Positions 1 to 8,601 of a stretch of 64,000 nt of DNA are shown here, piece after piece (position 1 is the first letter of the stretch; every line of letters begins with the position of its first letter). The stretch is taken from NCBI GenBank assembly GCA_943788835.1, contig CALSRU010000010.1:155426-219425 (forward strand), written 5' to 3'. The notes under the pieces were generated by a model that did not search any database, had not been told where the DNA came from, and was given only the letters and a program-made list of their open reading frames with translations. A program made the position numbers and the translations under genes. The DNA comes from an uncultured Pseudomonadales bacterium (GTDB lineage Bacteria > Pseudomonadota > Gammaproteobacteria > Pseudomonadales > UBA7434).

Positions 1-699
1 CTTCTAGGTGCTCTGGGCAACGGTTTAAGCGCAGACGTAGCCAACCTTGAGCGCCGGATTGATGGTGTTGAAGTAACATCTGCTAATGCTTCGGGCCTGA
101 ACGGCACAGTAAGCATTTATAAAGGTGGCAACGACACTTCTGGTGGCGATTCAGATCGACAGTTAAGCTATGCAGGTAGCTTAGGTTGGCAGGGCGGATC
201 AGACGATCTAAGCTTTGGCGCTACCGTAGCCTTGTTTAAAGAAGATGGCGGCGACACTGGACAAGAAGCTGATGGTTATAGCCTTATTGTCAATGGCGCC
301 ATGGGCCCCGTTGTAGCCTCTTTAACTTACGCCGATCGCACGCAAGAAACGAACGGCGCAGCCGACGTTGACTACGATAGCATTGGTGTTGCCGGCGCAT
401 TCAACCTAGGTGGCGCTTCACGCTCTTTTGATAACTACGGCGTATTGCAAGGCCCAAGCGTAGCTAGCGGCGACATGGCTTATGAAATTGGCTTTAACTA
501 CAACAGCGCATCGGTAGAAGGCAGCACTTTTGCTCTCGGCTCTGATTACGATGCCGACGCTATGGGTATTGTATTGAACGCCTATTGCGGCCCTAACACG
601 AAAGTGTACTTGTCTTACACTGATGAAGAATGGGATTTCGGTGCAGGCACTACCGCTGAGTTTGACCAAATCGCCTTGGGCGCACGCTTAGACTTCTAA
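1..699 (+). CDS. Outer-membrane porin-like protein, 5' end outside the window
   Basis: The reading frame is open from base 1, so the gene starts upstream and only its C-terminal 232 residues are visible. The protein is rich in Gly, Asp, Ser and alternating aromatic residues, and it ends in Phe (ALGARLDF), the usual terminal aromatic of outer-membrane beta-barrels recognised by BamA. The fragment begins with a possible short helical segment (ANLERRIDGVEV) before the barrel strands. It resembles general porins of marine gammaproteobacteria, but no specific substrate can be inferred. A strong terminator follows about 50 bases downstream. Confidence 0.7.
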   Translation, partial: LLGALGNGLSADVANLERRIDGVEVTSANASGLNGTVSIYKGGNDTSGGDSDRQLSYAGSLGWQGGSDDLSFGATVALFKEDGGDTGQEADGYSLIVNGAMGPVVASLTYADRTQETNGAADVDYDSIGVAGAFNLGGASRSFDNYGVLQGPSVASGDMAYEIGFNYNSASVEGSTFALGSDYDADAMGIVLNAYCGPNTKVYLSYTDEEWDFGAGTTAEFDQIALGARLDF

Positions 700-749
700 G
701 CAACCACAAACGGTAACGATCGGCTGGCTTCATTAAAAGCCGGTACATT

Positions 750-774
750 AAAGCCCACTTCGGTGGGCTTTTTT
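750..774 (+). terminator. Rho-independent terminator after the porin-like gene
   Basis: A hairpin with the stem AAAGCCCAC / GTGGGCTTT and the loop TTCG is followed by a T run, 50 bases after the porin stop codon. Confidence 0.9.
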
Positions 775-1388
775 GTGGGTGGGCATTTTTAGCCAGTAAG
801 GCTTGGGAACTGCAGGAAGAATGATACGTCCCACAAGCCTTGCAAAGGCTTGTGGGACAGAGACTGGTCATCATGCTCACGAGGTCGTTTGAGTAGCACG
901 TTAACTTGCTTATGCCACGCTACTTTAACCGGAAACAATGTCAAGCAGCGTCATGCAGGGCCAAGCACAGTCAAGCAGAACCCAGTGAAATCCAACCCAT
1001 CTGACTATTAATGCTAACCAACCGCCCTTCTAAAAATGGCTAATGCCACAAAGAGTGAATAACGAGGCAGGCACTAGAATGCAAAAATAGACGCTAGCCA
1101 CCCAAGAACAGTGCACCGGCCCAAGAACAGTGCACGGCCCAAACACCGAGCACGAGCCGAACATACAGTTAAGAATACTGCGCCTAGCAATAGACCAGCA
1201 ACAGACTAGAAAAAATACAAGAGCAACCCAAGAACGGCCGAAGCACGCTAATGCGCAAACTGGGCTATTGGCCTGGTGCGGCACAAAACCCTGATCACTG
1301 ATGAAATGACCGTATAACCACAAAAACACAGCCCCACTCAAGACGACTCTCATCCATCGAGCCATGAAACGACAAAACCTACCGGCAT
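775..1388. other. Gene-free stretch with one perfect hairpin
   Basis: I see no convincing gene on either strand. The open frame on the minus strand has unusual composition and no homology that I recognise. The stretch contains a perfect 14-bp inverted repeat with a 3-base loop (828-858). It also has a short duplicated motif, CCAAGAACAGTGCAC, around 1103-1135. Confidence 0.5.
828..858. repeat. Perfect 14-bp inverted repeat, 3-base loop
   Basis: The left arm GTCCCACAAGCCTT (828-841) and right arm AAGGCTTGTGGGAC (845-858) pair perfectly around the loop GCA. No T tract follows, so it is not a standard terminator. It could be an intergenic palindromic element. Confidence 0.6.
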
Positions 1389-1419
1389 AAAAAAAGGGCT
1401 TCTTACGAAGCCCTTTTTT
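1389..1419 (-). terminator. Terminator, bidirectional in appearance, after the TorF-like gene
   Basis: An A run, the stem AGGGCTTC / GAAGCCCT with loop TTAC, and a T run form a hairpin flanked by A and T tracts on both sides. It lies 16 bases past the stop of the minus-strand gene ending at 1435. Confidence 0.85.
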
Positions 1420-1434
1420 GTACTAAGACCTAAC

Positions 1435-2125
1435 TTACAGATCGAAGCTTTTGCTCAAAGACAATACTAAGTAGTCAGAGGCAAATGACGTTTGATCTGC
1501 GCCACCGACTTCCGCATCAAAAGTACGGCCGTAAGTTGCAGTTGCGTCTGCGCCGCCAATTTCAGCTGAGTAAGAAAGCTCAACACGCTTCCATTCAACA
1601 TCTGAATCGTCATAGTCAACTTGGCCTAGTAAAACACCAAATGCGCCGCTTGCGTAGCTCAAGTCAATCACGGTGTAATCATCATCACTCGACAGCATCC
1701 GAGGCCTTAGCGTCATCATCATTACCCAACGCTACAGCTAGACCAAAACCAGCAATACCAGCGCTTAAGTTGATTTCACTTTCGTAGTCAGAAGTGTAAG
1801 TGTAGTCGTAACGTGTGTAACCAATACCTACTTCAACACCACCAACTTCACCACCCCAACCCAGGTAAGTGTCATACTCAAGGCCGTCTTCACCGCTAAC
1901 AGCATTGGCAGCACCGCTGCTATCATCAATTGCCCAAACACCGGCATAAAAACCGCCAACAGAATAGTCAACGCTTACATTCGCAGCGGCATCGCCTAAG
2001 CTAACACCACGGTAGTTGTAATCAGAAACCAAACCGATAGTAGTAGACAAACCTTCAACAGCCATGGCCGCTGTAGACACTGACGCCAATGATGCTACGG
2101 CAATTGCTTTAGTAAGAGATTTCAT
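1435..2125 (-). pseudogene. TorF-family putative porin, interrupted by a frameshift
   Basis: Two overlapping minus-strand frames together make one outer-membrane protein of about 230 residues. The first frame (1685-2125) has a signal peptide (MKSLTKAIAVASLASVSTAAMA) and the family start, in which LVSDYNYRGVSLGD is typical of the TIGR02001/TorF-type putative porins. It runs into a stop in a GAT/TGA-rich stretch near 1686. The second frame continues the barrel (SDDDYTVIDLSYASG, ending KSFDL) to 1435. Rejoining needs a +1 skip or the equivalent indel around 1690-1700. A good GGAG ribosome binding site precedes the ATG. Either the gene is newly broken or the base call is wrong, because everything on both sides looks intact. 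Confidence 0.7.
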
Positions 2126-2621
2126 AAATCAAACTCCAAAAGTTAATAATTAGTTACTGCTTATTAAAAAAAAGATATGCATCTTTTAATAGAACTTCGA
2201 CGACTTCAATTTACCCGCTCTCTACACCTAACAAGAACTACTGCGGGCAACCACCTCAATCGCACTGGTGAAGCTTCATGGTGTAACTCTATTAGCGCTC
2301 GCCGTTTTTTTCCTGTCGAAAATTCACAAACGCCAATAAATAACGAAACTATGCATCAATCAGTACAACACTGAGGCGTGACAAGAGTAGTAGCAAAAAT
2401 GAATCCAACTTTATAAAAAAATAATAGAACAATACGAGCGCACAAAAAAACTCGTAAAACACCATAAAAATAGGGGTTTTGAACCCCTTAAAAAAGAAAA
2501 TAACGATTGATGAGAGGAATGAAAAACAGGTTGTGCACTAATGTCGTGCACTTCGCACCAGCATGAGGCATATCGTTAGCAGGCCGTGCGAAATTACTAC
2601 CACTCATTAAAACGCACCCAC
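2126..2621. other. Intergenic region upstream of the TorF-like gene and downstream of flrC
   Basis: AT-rich DNA without a convincing gene. It should hold the promoter of the minus-strand TorF-like gene near 2126-2250 and a terminator for flrC near 2464-2492. The small plus-strand frame at 2177-2374 has no ribosome binding site or recognisable product and is ignored. Confidence 0.5.
2464..2492 (-). terminator. Probable terminator for the flrBC unit
   Basis: Read on the minus strand, the stem AGGGGTT / AACCCCT with a short loop is followed by ATTTTTA. It lies about 130 bases past the flrC stop codon, so the link to flrC is inferred. Confidence 0.6.
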
Positions 2622-4070
2622 TTAATCCAGCAAACCCAACTCGCGCATCTTAGCCATTTTGTAACGTAACGTACGCGGGCTCACGCCTAATTTATCGGCG
2701 GCATCTTTGCGCGAACCGTTAGCATCATGTAAAGCATCAAGAATAATTTGATACTCGGTTTGTTTAAGCCCGTTTTCTAGTAAGCTGGCTGATGCATCAC
2801 TGACAGGCTCATCCTGATCATTGATTAATGAAGCATCACACGATGGCGAAGCAGCACCCAAAGTATTGCCACTATCAAACATCAAGTCGCTAACTTCGAC
2901 CTGCAAACCCGACTGTAAAATTAAGGCGCGCTGCACTACGTTATCGAGCTCGCGCACATTGCCCGGCCAATGGTAGGCACGTAAGGCTTGCTCGGCAGCG
3001 GCACTAAAGACCACATGACCGCGCTGCATTTTTTTAACGTGCTCAGCCAGTAAATGCCGCGCTAATGGCACAATATCTTCACGACGCTGCTGCAGTGGCA
3101 GTATATTTAATGGAAAAACGCTCAGGCGATAAAATAAATCTTCACGAAAATTACCCTGCTCAACATGCCGACGTAACTCGCGGTTGGTAGTGGCAATAAT
3201 GCGAACATCCAGCGCAATCGTTTTGCGCCCGCCCACACGCTCAACTTCACGTTCTTGTATTACGCGCAATAGCTTGGCTTGCAGCGCTAAATCCATTTCA
3301 GAAATTTCATCTAACAATAGGGTACCGCCGTTAGCCTGCTCAAACTTACCCGGCGCCGATTGATGCGCGCCAGTGTAGGCACCTTTTTCATGCCCAAACA
3401 AAGTAGCCTCAAGCATGCTTTCAGGTATCGCTGCGCAGTTAATGGCAACAAAGGGTTGCTCACTGCGAGGCGAGCTGGCATGAATATAACGAGCCAGCAC
3501 TTCTTTACCGGTGCCCGACTCGCCTGCAATTAATACGGTGGAATCGGTTGACGCTACTCGCTCAGCCAACTGCAATAAAGCGCGGCTAGATTCAGCCACA
3601 GCCAAGGGCTGATCGGCGCCGGCAATATGCCCCAGCGCATAACGCACCACCAACTCAATTAAAACCTTTGGCTCAAAGGGTTTAACTAAATAATCTACTG
3701 CGCCATTTTGCAAGGCGCTTACCGAACGCTGAATACTGCCATAAGCGGTAATTAACACCACCGGTAAATAGGGCTTAATTTGTTTAATGGCCTCAAGCAA
3801 CTGATGGCCATCCATGCCGTCCATATTGACATCGGTAATTACAATATCCACAACGGTTTGTTCTAGCAGTTCTAAAGCTCTCTCGGCCGAACTAGCGGCC
3901 ACCACAGCGCAGCCAGCCAAGTCAAGTGTATCGACAATGGCTTCTTGCAAAGCTGCGTCATCTTCAACCACCAACACTCGCGCCTCTAACAACGCAGCTT
4001 GCTGGCTAGTGAGGCCATGCGGCATGGTTACCGAGTGTGAATCAACGACTGTCGCTGCCGAGTGAGGCAT
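2622..4070 (-). CDS. flrC: Sigma-54-dependent flagellar response regulator FlrC/FleR
   Basis: A 482-residue activator that, when phosphorylated by the partner kinase FlrB, switches on sigma-54 promoters of hook and basal-body genes. The receiver domain (about 31-145) has the acidic pocket VVEDD, the phospho-acceptor Asp80 in VITDVNM and Lys130 in LVKPF. The AAA+ domain follows with Walker A GESGTGKE near 183-190 and the sigma-54 contact loop GAYTGA at 230-235. A Fis-type helix-turn-helix closes the protein (KDAADKLGVSPRTLRYKM). It lies 32 bases after flrB on the same strand, so the two form a two-component operon. This order and its place inside the flagellar locus support FlrC/FleR rather than NtrC. 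Confidence 0.93.
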   Translation of the reverse strand: MPHSAATVVDSHSVTMPHGLTSQQAALLEARVLVVEDDAALQEAIVDTLDLAGCAVVAASSAERALELLEQTVVDIVITDVNMDGMDGHQLLEAIKQIKPYLPVVLITAYGSIQRSVSALQNGAVDYLVKPFEPKVLIELVVRYALGHIAGADQPLAVAESSRALLQLAERVASTDSTVLIAGESGTGKEVLARYIHASSPRSEQPFVAINCAAIPESMLEATLFGHEKGAYTGAHQSAPGKFEQANGGTLLLDEISEMDLALQAKLLRVIQEREVERVGGRKTIALDVRIIATTNRELRRHVEQGNFREDLFYRLSVFPLNILPLQQRREDIVPLARHLLAEHVKKMQRGHVVFSAAAEQALRAYHWPGNVRELDNVVQRALILQSGLQVEVSDLMFDSGNTLGAASPSCDASLINDQDEPVSDASASLLENGLKQTEYQIILDALHDANGSRKDAADKLGVSPRTLRYKMAKMRELGLLD

Positions 4071-4102
4071 AAATTTTCAATCCGGTTAAGTACTAAAATT
4101 AA

Positions 4103-5317
4103 TCAGGAAAAACAAGGCAACACAATAGTTACCGTAGTTCCCTCGCCTTCTTTTGATTGCAATGCAAACGTGCCTTGATGCGCCTTCACCACTGCGCGCA
4201 CAACGGCCAAACCTAGCCCAGTGCCTTGCGCTTTTGTGGTGACAAACGCTTCTTCAGCCTGCAGGCGGGCCATGATGTCGTCGGCTATACCACTGCCGGT
4301 GTCGCGAATAATCAAGGTCAATTCACGCTCGCTAGCCTGCGTGGTGAGCGTAATGCTAGAGCCTACATCTGAAGCCTGTGCAGAGTTATGAATTAAGTTG
4401 CCCAGCGCGCCAATCATAGTTTGGCGGTTACAAATGATTTTGCTAGAGGTATGACTCGGTTCAATTTCCAGCGTGATTTGATTGGCTGATAGCTCAATAT
4501 CGGCCGCATGCTGAACTTCTTGCAACAAATCAGTTACGGCGACCGAATCGGACAACCGTACATCACCGCTTGCAAATATGAGCATGTCGCTGACCTGCTG
4601 CTCTAAGTTATTCAGCCGCGATACAATTTTTTCAGAAAAACGCTGAGTCTGCTCAACACTTAATTCACGCTCAGACAAATGCCCCGCATAAAGCAGTGCC
4701 GCCGATAAAGGTGTGCGAATTTGATGGGCTAATGCCGACACCATCTTACCCAGTGCCGAAAGACGCTCGTTGCGGCTTACCTGCTGCTGCAAGCGACGGG
4801 TTTCGGTTTGGTCGGTGAGTAAAATAATTTGGCCGGTTTCAGCTTCAAGCGAGCGCGTAGCTAAACTCACACGCTTACCATTTTTTAACGAAATTTCATG
4901 CCAGTCGTCTTTGCGCGGGGAAAAACATTCCGCAATGACCTCAACCCACTTTCGACCCACCACTTCTCGCTCCAACAGTTCTTCCGCAGCGGGATTCGCT
5001 TGTGCCACCGCTCCCCAGCGGTCGAGCACGATAACGCCACCGGGTAATAAATCGAGCAAGTTACTCAGGCGGGAGGTAACTTGCTCGCGGGTTTTCACTT
5101 CGATAGCCCGCTGGCGGTTGACGCGGTCAAGCTCGTCGGTGAGTGCAGCCACTTGCGCTTCCAACGTGCGATAAGAATCGGCCAAATTATCCGACATGCG
5201 GTTGAACAGCTCAAACGTCGCCTGCAAGCCCTCAGTTTGGGCGCGCGCGTCTGCTTGAGCTTGAGCCTGCGCAACGTCATGCGGCGCAGAAGGATTCAGT
5301 GAGGGTGGAGGAGGCAT
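4103..5317 (-). CDS. flrB: Flagellar sensor histidine kinase FlrB/FleS
   Basis: A 404-residue cytoplasmic kinase with no membrane segment. It has a Gln/Ala-rich start and a coiled coil (about 30-85), then a PAS-like domain (VIVLDRWGAVAQANPAAEELL, about 94-175). The HisKA domain carries the likely phospho-acceptor His198 in LAHQIRTPLS. The ATPase domain has an N box (NLIHNSAQAS), a G1 box (DTGSGI) and a G2 box (GTGLGLAVV). Its job is to phosphorylate FlrC, encoded 32 bases downstream. The start is supported by the GGAGGAGG run directly upstream. A likely sigma-54 promoter lies at 5592-5607. Confidence 0.92.
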   Translation of the reverse strand: MPPPPSLNPSAPHDVAQAQAQADARAQTEGLQATFELFNRMSDNLADSYRTLEAQVAALTDELDRVNRQRAIEVKTREQVTSRLSNLLDLLPGGVIVLDRWGAVAQANPAAEELLEREVVGRKWVEVIAECFSPRKDDWHEISLKNGKRVSLATRSLEAETGQIILLTDQTETRRLQQQVSRNERLSALGKMVSALAHQIRTPLSAALLYAGHLSERELSVEQTQRFSEKIVSRLNNLEQQVSDMLIFASGDVRLSDSVAVTDLLQEVQHAADIELSANQITLEIEPSHTSSKIICNRQTMIGALGNLIHNSAQASDVGSSITLTTQASERELTLIIRDTGSGIADDIMARLQAEEAFVTTKAQGTGLGLAVVRAVVKAHQGTFALQSKEGEGTTVTIVLPCFS

Positions 5318-5781
5318 GGTTAGATCACTCGCAGCTCTGCAGTTTACGTACGCAACCCAATGCTGCTAACTACAGCTAATGGGAAATCTATACGCGCCCT
5401 GTTGCAAGGGCTATGCCCAAGGCGAAAAGTCCAACTATATTAGAGCCTTGCGATTTTTTTGCTCGAATACTGAGCGGCCACAGGCCAGTAGCTGTCAATG
5501 TTTTGGCGGGCGGCAAGGGATTGCCGAACACCGCTAATGCCAAGCAGCAGCCAGAAGAAATAGAATGCCTGAGCACCGCCAAAAAAGTACGAGCAAAACA
5601 CATCCCAGCTCTCCGGTAGGTTGCTCGGGCGGGCGAGTTAAGGGTATAAAAGGGTAGCGTTGATCACTGGAGTTTTAACTGGGCTGGTATAGAAGCCCAA
5701 CACGAAGGCTTTAAAAAGCATTATTATCCCGCCGAGCTTAACGGTACCTGATTGCTATATCGCACCCAATCATTAAAACAA
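5318..5781. other. Intergenic region between fleQ and flrB
   Basis: About 460 bases without a supported gene. Both strands stay open over 5388-5619, but neither frame has a ribosome binding site or a recognisable product. The region most likely holds the flrBC promoter (sigma-54 site at 5592-5607) and an untranslated leader of about 260 bases. Confidence 0.5.
5592..5607 (-). promoter_or_regulatory. Candidate sigma-54 promoter for flrBC
   Basis: The minus strand reads TGGGATG, 4 bases, TTGCT. This keeps the invariant GG and GC ten bases apart and matches the sigma-54 consensus except at two positions in the -24 box. It points at flrB, which fits the known FleQ and sigma-54 control of fleSR/flrBC. 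The start would lie near 5580. Confidence 0.55.
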
Positions 5782-7302
5782 CTAAGAGACCCGATTCAAT
5801 TCGTACTTGCGCATTTTTTCAACCAGGGTAGTACGCCGCACGTTTAGCTTATCGGCAGCGCGTGCCACCACACCGCCACAGTCATCTAAGGCTTGCTGAA
5901 TAAGATGCTGCTCAAGCGAGGCAATGTACTCTTTTAAATCAATACCGTCGCTGGGCAATAAAGGCCGGTCTTCGAGACTAGCCGTACTAGGAATGTTAAC
6001 GCCAGTAGCCTGTTGCAGCGCTTCTATATCGGTATCGTCTTCTACGTAGCGAAACTTGGCTGGCAAATCTTTAACACCCACCACCCCATACGGATACATG
6101 ATGGCCATACGCTCAACTAAGTTGGCCAACTCACGAACGTTGCCCGCCCAGTTGTGCTGACACAGCGACAAAATAGCCGCCGAATTAAAACGCACCGAAC
6201 CGCGCTGCTCATTCTCTAAACGCGAAATCAGCTCGTTGAGCAGTAACGGCAAATCTTCTATACGATCGCGCATAGCCGGCATTTCAATAGGAAATACATT
6301 AATGCGATAATAAAGGTCCTCACGAAAATCACCGCTAACAATCATTTCTTCAAGGTTTTTGTGGGTCGCGGCAATAATTCGAATATCGGCGCTGTAAGTT
6401 TTGTTGCCCCCTACGCGCTCAAAGGTTCGCTCTTGCAATACGCGCAAAATTTTGACCTGCATATTTAACGGCATATCGCCGATTTCATCGAGGAATAACG
6501 TACCGCCTTCGGCCAGCTCAAAGCGCCCTGCCCGTGAACTAATGGCACCGGTGAAAGAGCCTTTCTCGTGGCCAAACAATTCGCTTTCAAGCAGCTCAGG
6601 CGGTATAGCGCCACAATTAACCGGCACAAAGGGTCGCTGACGACGCGGTGAATGGTAGTGCAAGTTGCGCGCAACCACCTCTTTACCTGTGCCCGACTCA
6701 CCGGTAATTAATACGGTCACATCTTTGTCGGCCACCTGACCCATAAGCTCGCGTACTTGCTGGACTTTACGGCTAGTGCCGACCAAGCTGCGAAATAACA
6801 ACGGATCTCGCTGGCCATGCTGGCGATGCGAGGCATTAAATTGTTCGCGAAATACCTGCGCACGGTGCAGGTCGTCAATGAGCTTGCCGTACTCCAAGGG
6901 TAAATCAAGATATGAAATGACCATGCGTGCTAAATCGGCTGGCAAATCTTTATGCGCGCTTTGGCTGACGCTTTCACCCATCAAAATAACTGGCAAGGTA
7001 GCGCACCAATCGGCCACGGTTTGCAAACGCTCGGCCAGCGGTCGCACGGCACACGTACCCAGCAACACTAGCGTTAGGTGCTCGGTAGTCGACCTCAACA
7101 GCGGCTCGTTGCCGGCATCTACATCTTGCATAGCCTGAGACCAATCGGCATAAGCAATTACACGCGCCGGCTCGCCCACAAACTGCAACAACAACTGCGT
7201 ATCTTGGGCGCGGCGATGGTCGTCATCGATAATAATGACGCGCGTGGCCTCCCACGGGGTCAGGTCAGCGGCGCTGTTGTCGTTAGTCCCTTCTAGTGAC
7301 AT
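5782..7302 (-). CDS. fleQ: Flagellar master regulator FleQ/FlrA, sigma-54-dependent activator
   Basis: A 506-residue enhancer-binding protein that heads the flagellar cascade; in Pseudomonas the FleQ family also binds cyclic di-GMP. The N-terminal FleQ domain (about 20-145) starts RVIIIDDDHRRAQ and lacks a clear phospho-acceptor. The AAA+ domain has Walker A GESGTGKE at 201-208, and its contact loop reads GSFTGA (248-253), the Ser variant seen in FleQ proteins, rather than GAFTGA. The C-terminus has a Fis-type helix-turn-helix (ARAADKLNVRRTTLVEKM). It stands alone between the fliT-like gene and flrB, as in Pseudomonas. Confidence 0.93.
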   Translation of the reverse strand: MSLEGTNDNSAADLTPWEATRVIIIDDDHRRAQDTQLLLQFVGEPARVIAYADWSQAMQDVDAGNEPLLRSTTEHLTLVLLGTCAVRPLAERLQTVADWCATLPVILMGESVSQSAHKDLPADLARMVISYLDLPLEYGKLIDDLHRAQVFREQFNASHRQHGQRDPLLFRSLVGTSRKVQQVRELMGQVADKDVTVLITGESGTGKEVVARNLHYHSPRRQRPFVPVNCGAIPPELLESELFGHEKGSFTGAISSRAGRFELAEGGTLFLDEIGDMPLNMQVKILRVLQERTFERVGGNKTYSADIRIIAATHKNLEEMIVSGDFREDLYYRINVFPIEMPAMRDRIEDLPLLLNELISRLENEQRGSVRFNSAAILSLCQHNWAGNVRELANLVERMAIMYPYGVVGVKDLPAKFRYVEDDTDIEALQQATGVNIPSTASLEDRPLLPSDGIDLKEYIASLEQHLIQQALDDCGGVVARAADKLNVRRTTLVEKMRKYELNRVS

Positions 7303-7635
7303 CGTGTTGGTCTCGGTAAATAATAATTGAAGACTCGATTATCTTTGGCGTTAGTTATTTTTTGTACTGCTGATAAAACCTAGCCACCACAACGGCCATG
7401 GTCAAAAGCTTGACTAATTCTATACCAAAAACAAATGATTAACATGAAGGGTCAAAATAGTGACGTAATAATGCGCAAAATTATGATGCATGGCGCATGC
7501 ATCAGCGCTGCACACAACAAGCGCCTACCCGCCCAGCGAAGAAAGGAGATTGCTTTAATAACGGGAATTTACTTTAAAATGGAAGACTGCTTTGATAACG
7601 GGAGTTTGCGAAAAAACCAACTTTACAGCGAAAAC
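7303..7635. other. Intergenic region between the fliT-like gene and fleQ
   Basis: About 330 bases expected to hold the fleQ promoter and the end of the filament operon. The one visible structure is a 20-bp direct repeat (7551-7570 and 7588-7607). I see no gene in it; the plus-strand frame crossing into the fliT-like gene is a shadow. Confidence 0.5.
7551..7607. repeat. Two 20-bp direct repeats, 37 bases apart
   Basis: Copy one (7551-7570) and copy two (7588-7607) share TGCTTT-ATAACGGGA-TTT with two mismatches. They sit just past the fliT-like stop codon and upstream of fleQ. They may be operator half-sites or a simple duplication. Confidence 0.55.
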
Positions 7636-7989
7636 CTACAGCTTGGCATTCGAGGTGTACTCATCAATGCCCACTTTAGCGTTACCCAAACCCCGCAGCT
7701 GCTCACCCATTTTGCCTCGCTCGCTAGTGGCGAATGCAACTGCGCGCTGATTGTGCTCAAAAAGCTCTTGCAGCTTGCTTTGCACCGAGGCCACTGTATC
7801 GCTTGAGGCAGATGTTGACTGCACATGCTGCACCGTCGATTCAACGACTGCCCGAGTATCGGCATCGAGCTGGGACAACTGCTGCCAATCGCCATCGTCT
7901 AACGCTTTTTTATAGCCTTTTATCAAGACATCTATTTTTGCAAGGCTGCGCCGTGTCGGATCGTCTGCTACCTGAGATTCGTCTTTCAT
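7636..7989 (-). CDS. Putative FliT-like flagellar export chaperone
   Basis: A 117-residue, mostly helical, soluble protein (IDVLIKGYKKALDDGDWQQLSQLDADTRAVVE). The sequence alone does not identify it, but the position is telling. It is the last gene of fliC-flaG-fliD-fliS, directly before fleQ, where Pseudomonas relatives carry fliT/fleP. FliT chaperones the cap protein FliD. Helical content and size fit that family. The ATG follows fliS by about 127 bases. The function is inferred from context. Confidence 0.55.
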   Translation of the reverse strand: MKDESQVADDPTRRSLAKIDVLIKGYKKALDDGDWQQLSQLDADTRAVVESTVQHVQSTSASSDTVASVQSKLQELFEHNQRAVAFATSERGKMGEQLRGLGNAKVGIDEYTSNAKL

Positions 7990-8083
7990 CGTATTGGCAT
8001 ACTTCCTAACTAAGCTCTACAAACGCTAAAATTTTTATTCGTTCTTGCTAAAGCACCGCCAAAAAAAACCAAGAAGGTCGCAT

Positions 8084-8128
8084 CAGCTAGGGCGAAGTCA
8101 GCTAGACAGAAGTCAACTAGGCAGAAGT
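8084..8128. repeat. 15-bp imperfect tandem repeat, three copies, across the fliS stop codon
   Basis: Units at 8084-8098, 8099-8113 and 8114-8128 follow the pattern CARCTAGRSMGAAGT. The fliS stop codon (8117-8119) is a TAG inside the third unit on the minus strand, so repeat-number change could move the fliS end. Confidence 0.6.
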
Positions 8129-8533
8129 CAACTCACCCTTAGCCAAAAATTCAGGACGAATATCATTCCAACCCGCTTGCAGCTCCTTGAGAACGCCCAT
8201 CGCATCATCTAAACCCGCCTCATCATTAGCAAGATTGGCCTCACTGACACGCCGCGTGGCAAACTCGTACAAAGCAGTGAGATTATCCGTCAATTCAGGA
8301 GCACCGGCTTCGGCATTGACGCTATCTCTTAAAGCGCCCAATATACCTAATACTTTGCCAATGGCCTTACCTTTACCTGCAACTTCATCACGCTGTATAC
8401 AGCCCTTGGCTATTGCAATTTGCTCTAAGGCACCTGCAAATAACATTTGAATCAAACGATGCGGATCGGCATCGACCACACCTGTTTGCGCATTAATTTG
8501 CTTGTACTGCTGGCCCGCTGAAGATTTATTCAT
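8117..8533 (-). CDS. fliS: Flagellar export chaperone FliS
   Basis: A 138-residue cytoplasmic chaperone that binds the C-terminus of flagellin and stops it polymerising before export. The family pattern is visible: AGQQYKQINAQTGVVDADPHRL near the start, LIQMLFAGALEQIAIAKG, and an all-helical remainder ending in WNDIRPEFLA. The ATG at 8533 has a strong GAGGAAGG site. It lies 68 bases after fliD in the filament operon. Confidence 0.92.
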   Translation of the reverse strand: MNKSSAGQQYKQINAQTGVVDADPHRLIQMLFAGALEQIAIAKGCIQRDEVAGKGKAIGKVLGILGALRDSVNAEAGAPELTDNLTALYEFATRRVSEANLANDEAGLDDAMGVLKELQAGWNDIRPEFLAKGELTSA

Positions 8534-8601
8534 GCCTTCCTCTTTAACAAAATTATTTTTAAAGCCACCATCTAATAAACTGGCGCTTGTAGATACCCAA
8601 T

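Noticed and set aside
2177..2374. Small plus-strand frame near the TorF-like gene
   Set aside because: Lies in the expected promoter region and has no supporting features.
5388..5619. Open frames on both strands between fleQ and flrB
   Set aside because: No ribosome binding site, no recognisable product, and both strands open at once; more likely a leader region.
5660..5674. 15-base identity TTGATCACTGGAGTT shared with 27117-27131 upstream of flgN
   Set aside because: In a window this size one or two such matches are expected by chance, and part of it is an ordinary ribosome binding site.
7435..7806. Plus-strand frame of 123 residues opposite the fliT-like gene
   Set aside because: Overlaps the better-supported minus-strand gene and the intergenic repeat; no family resemblance.
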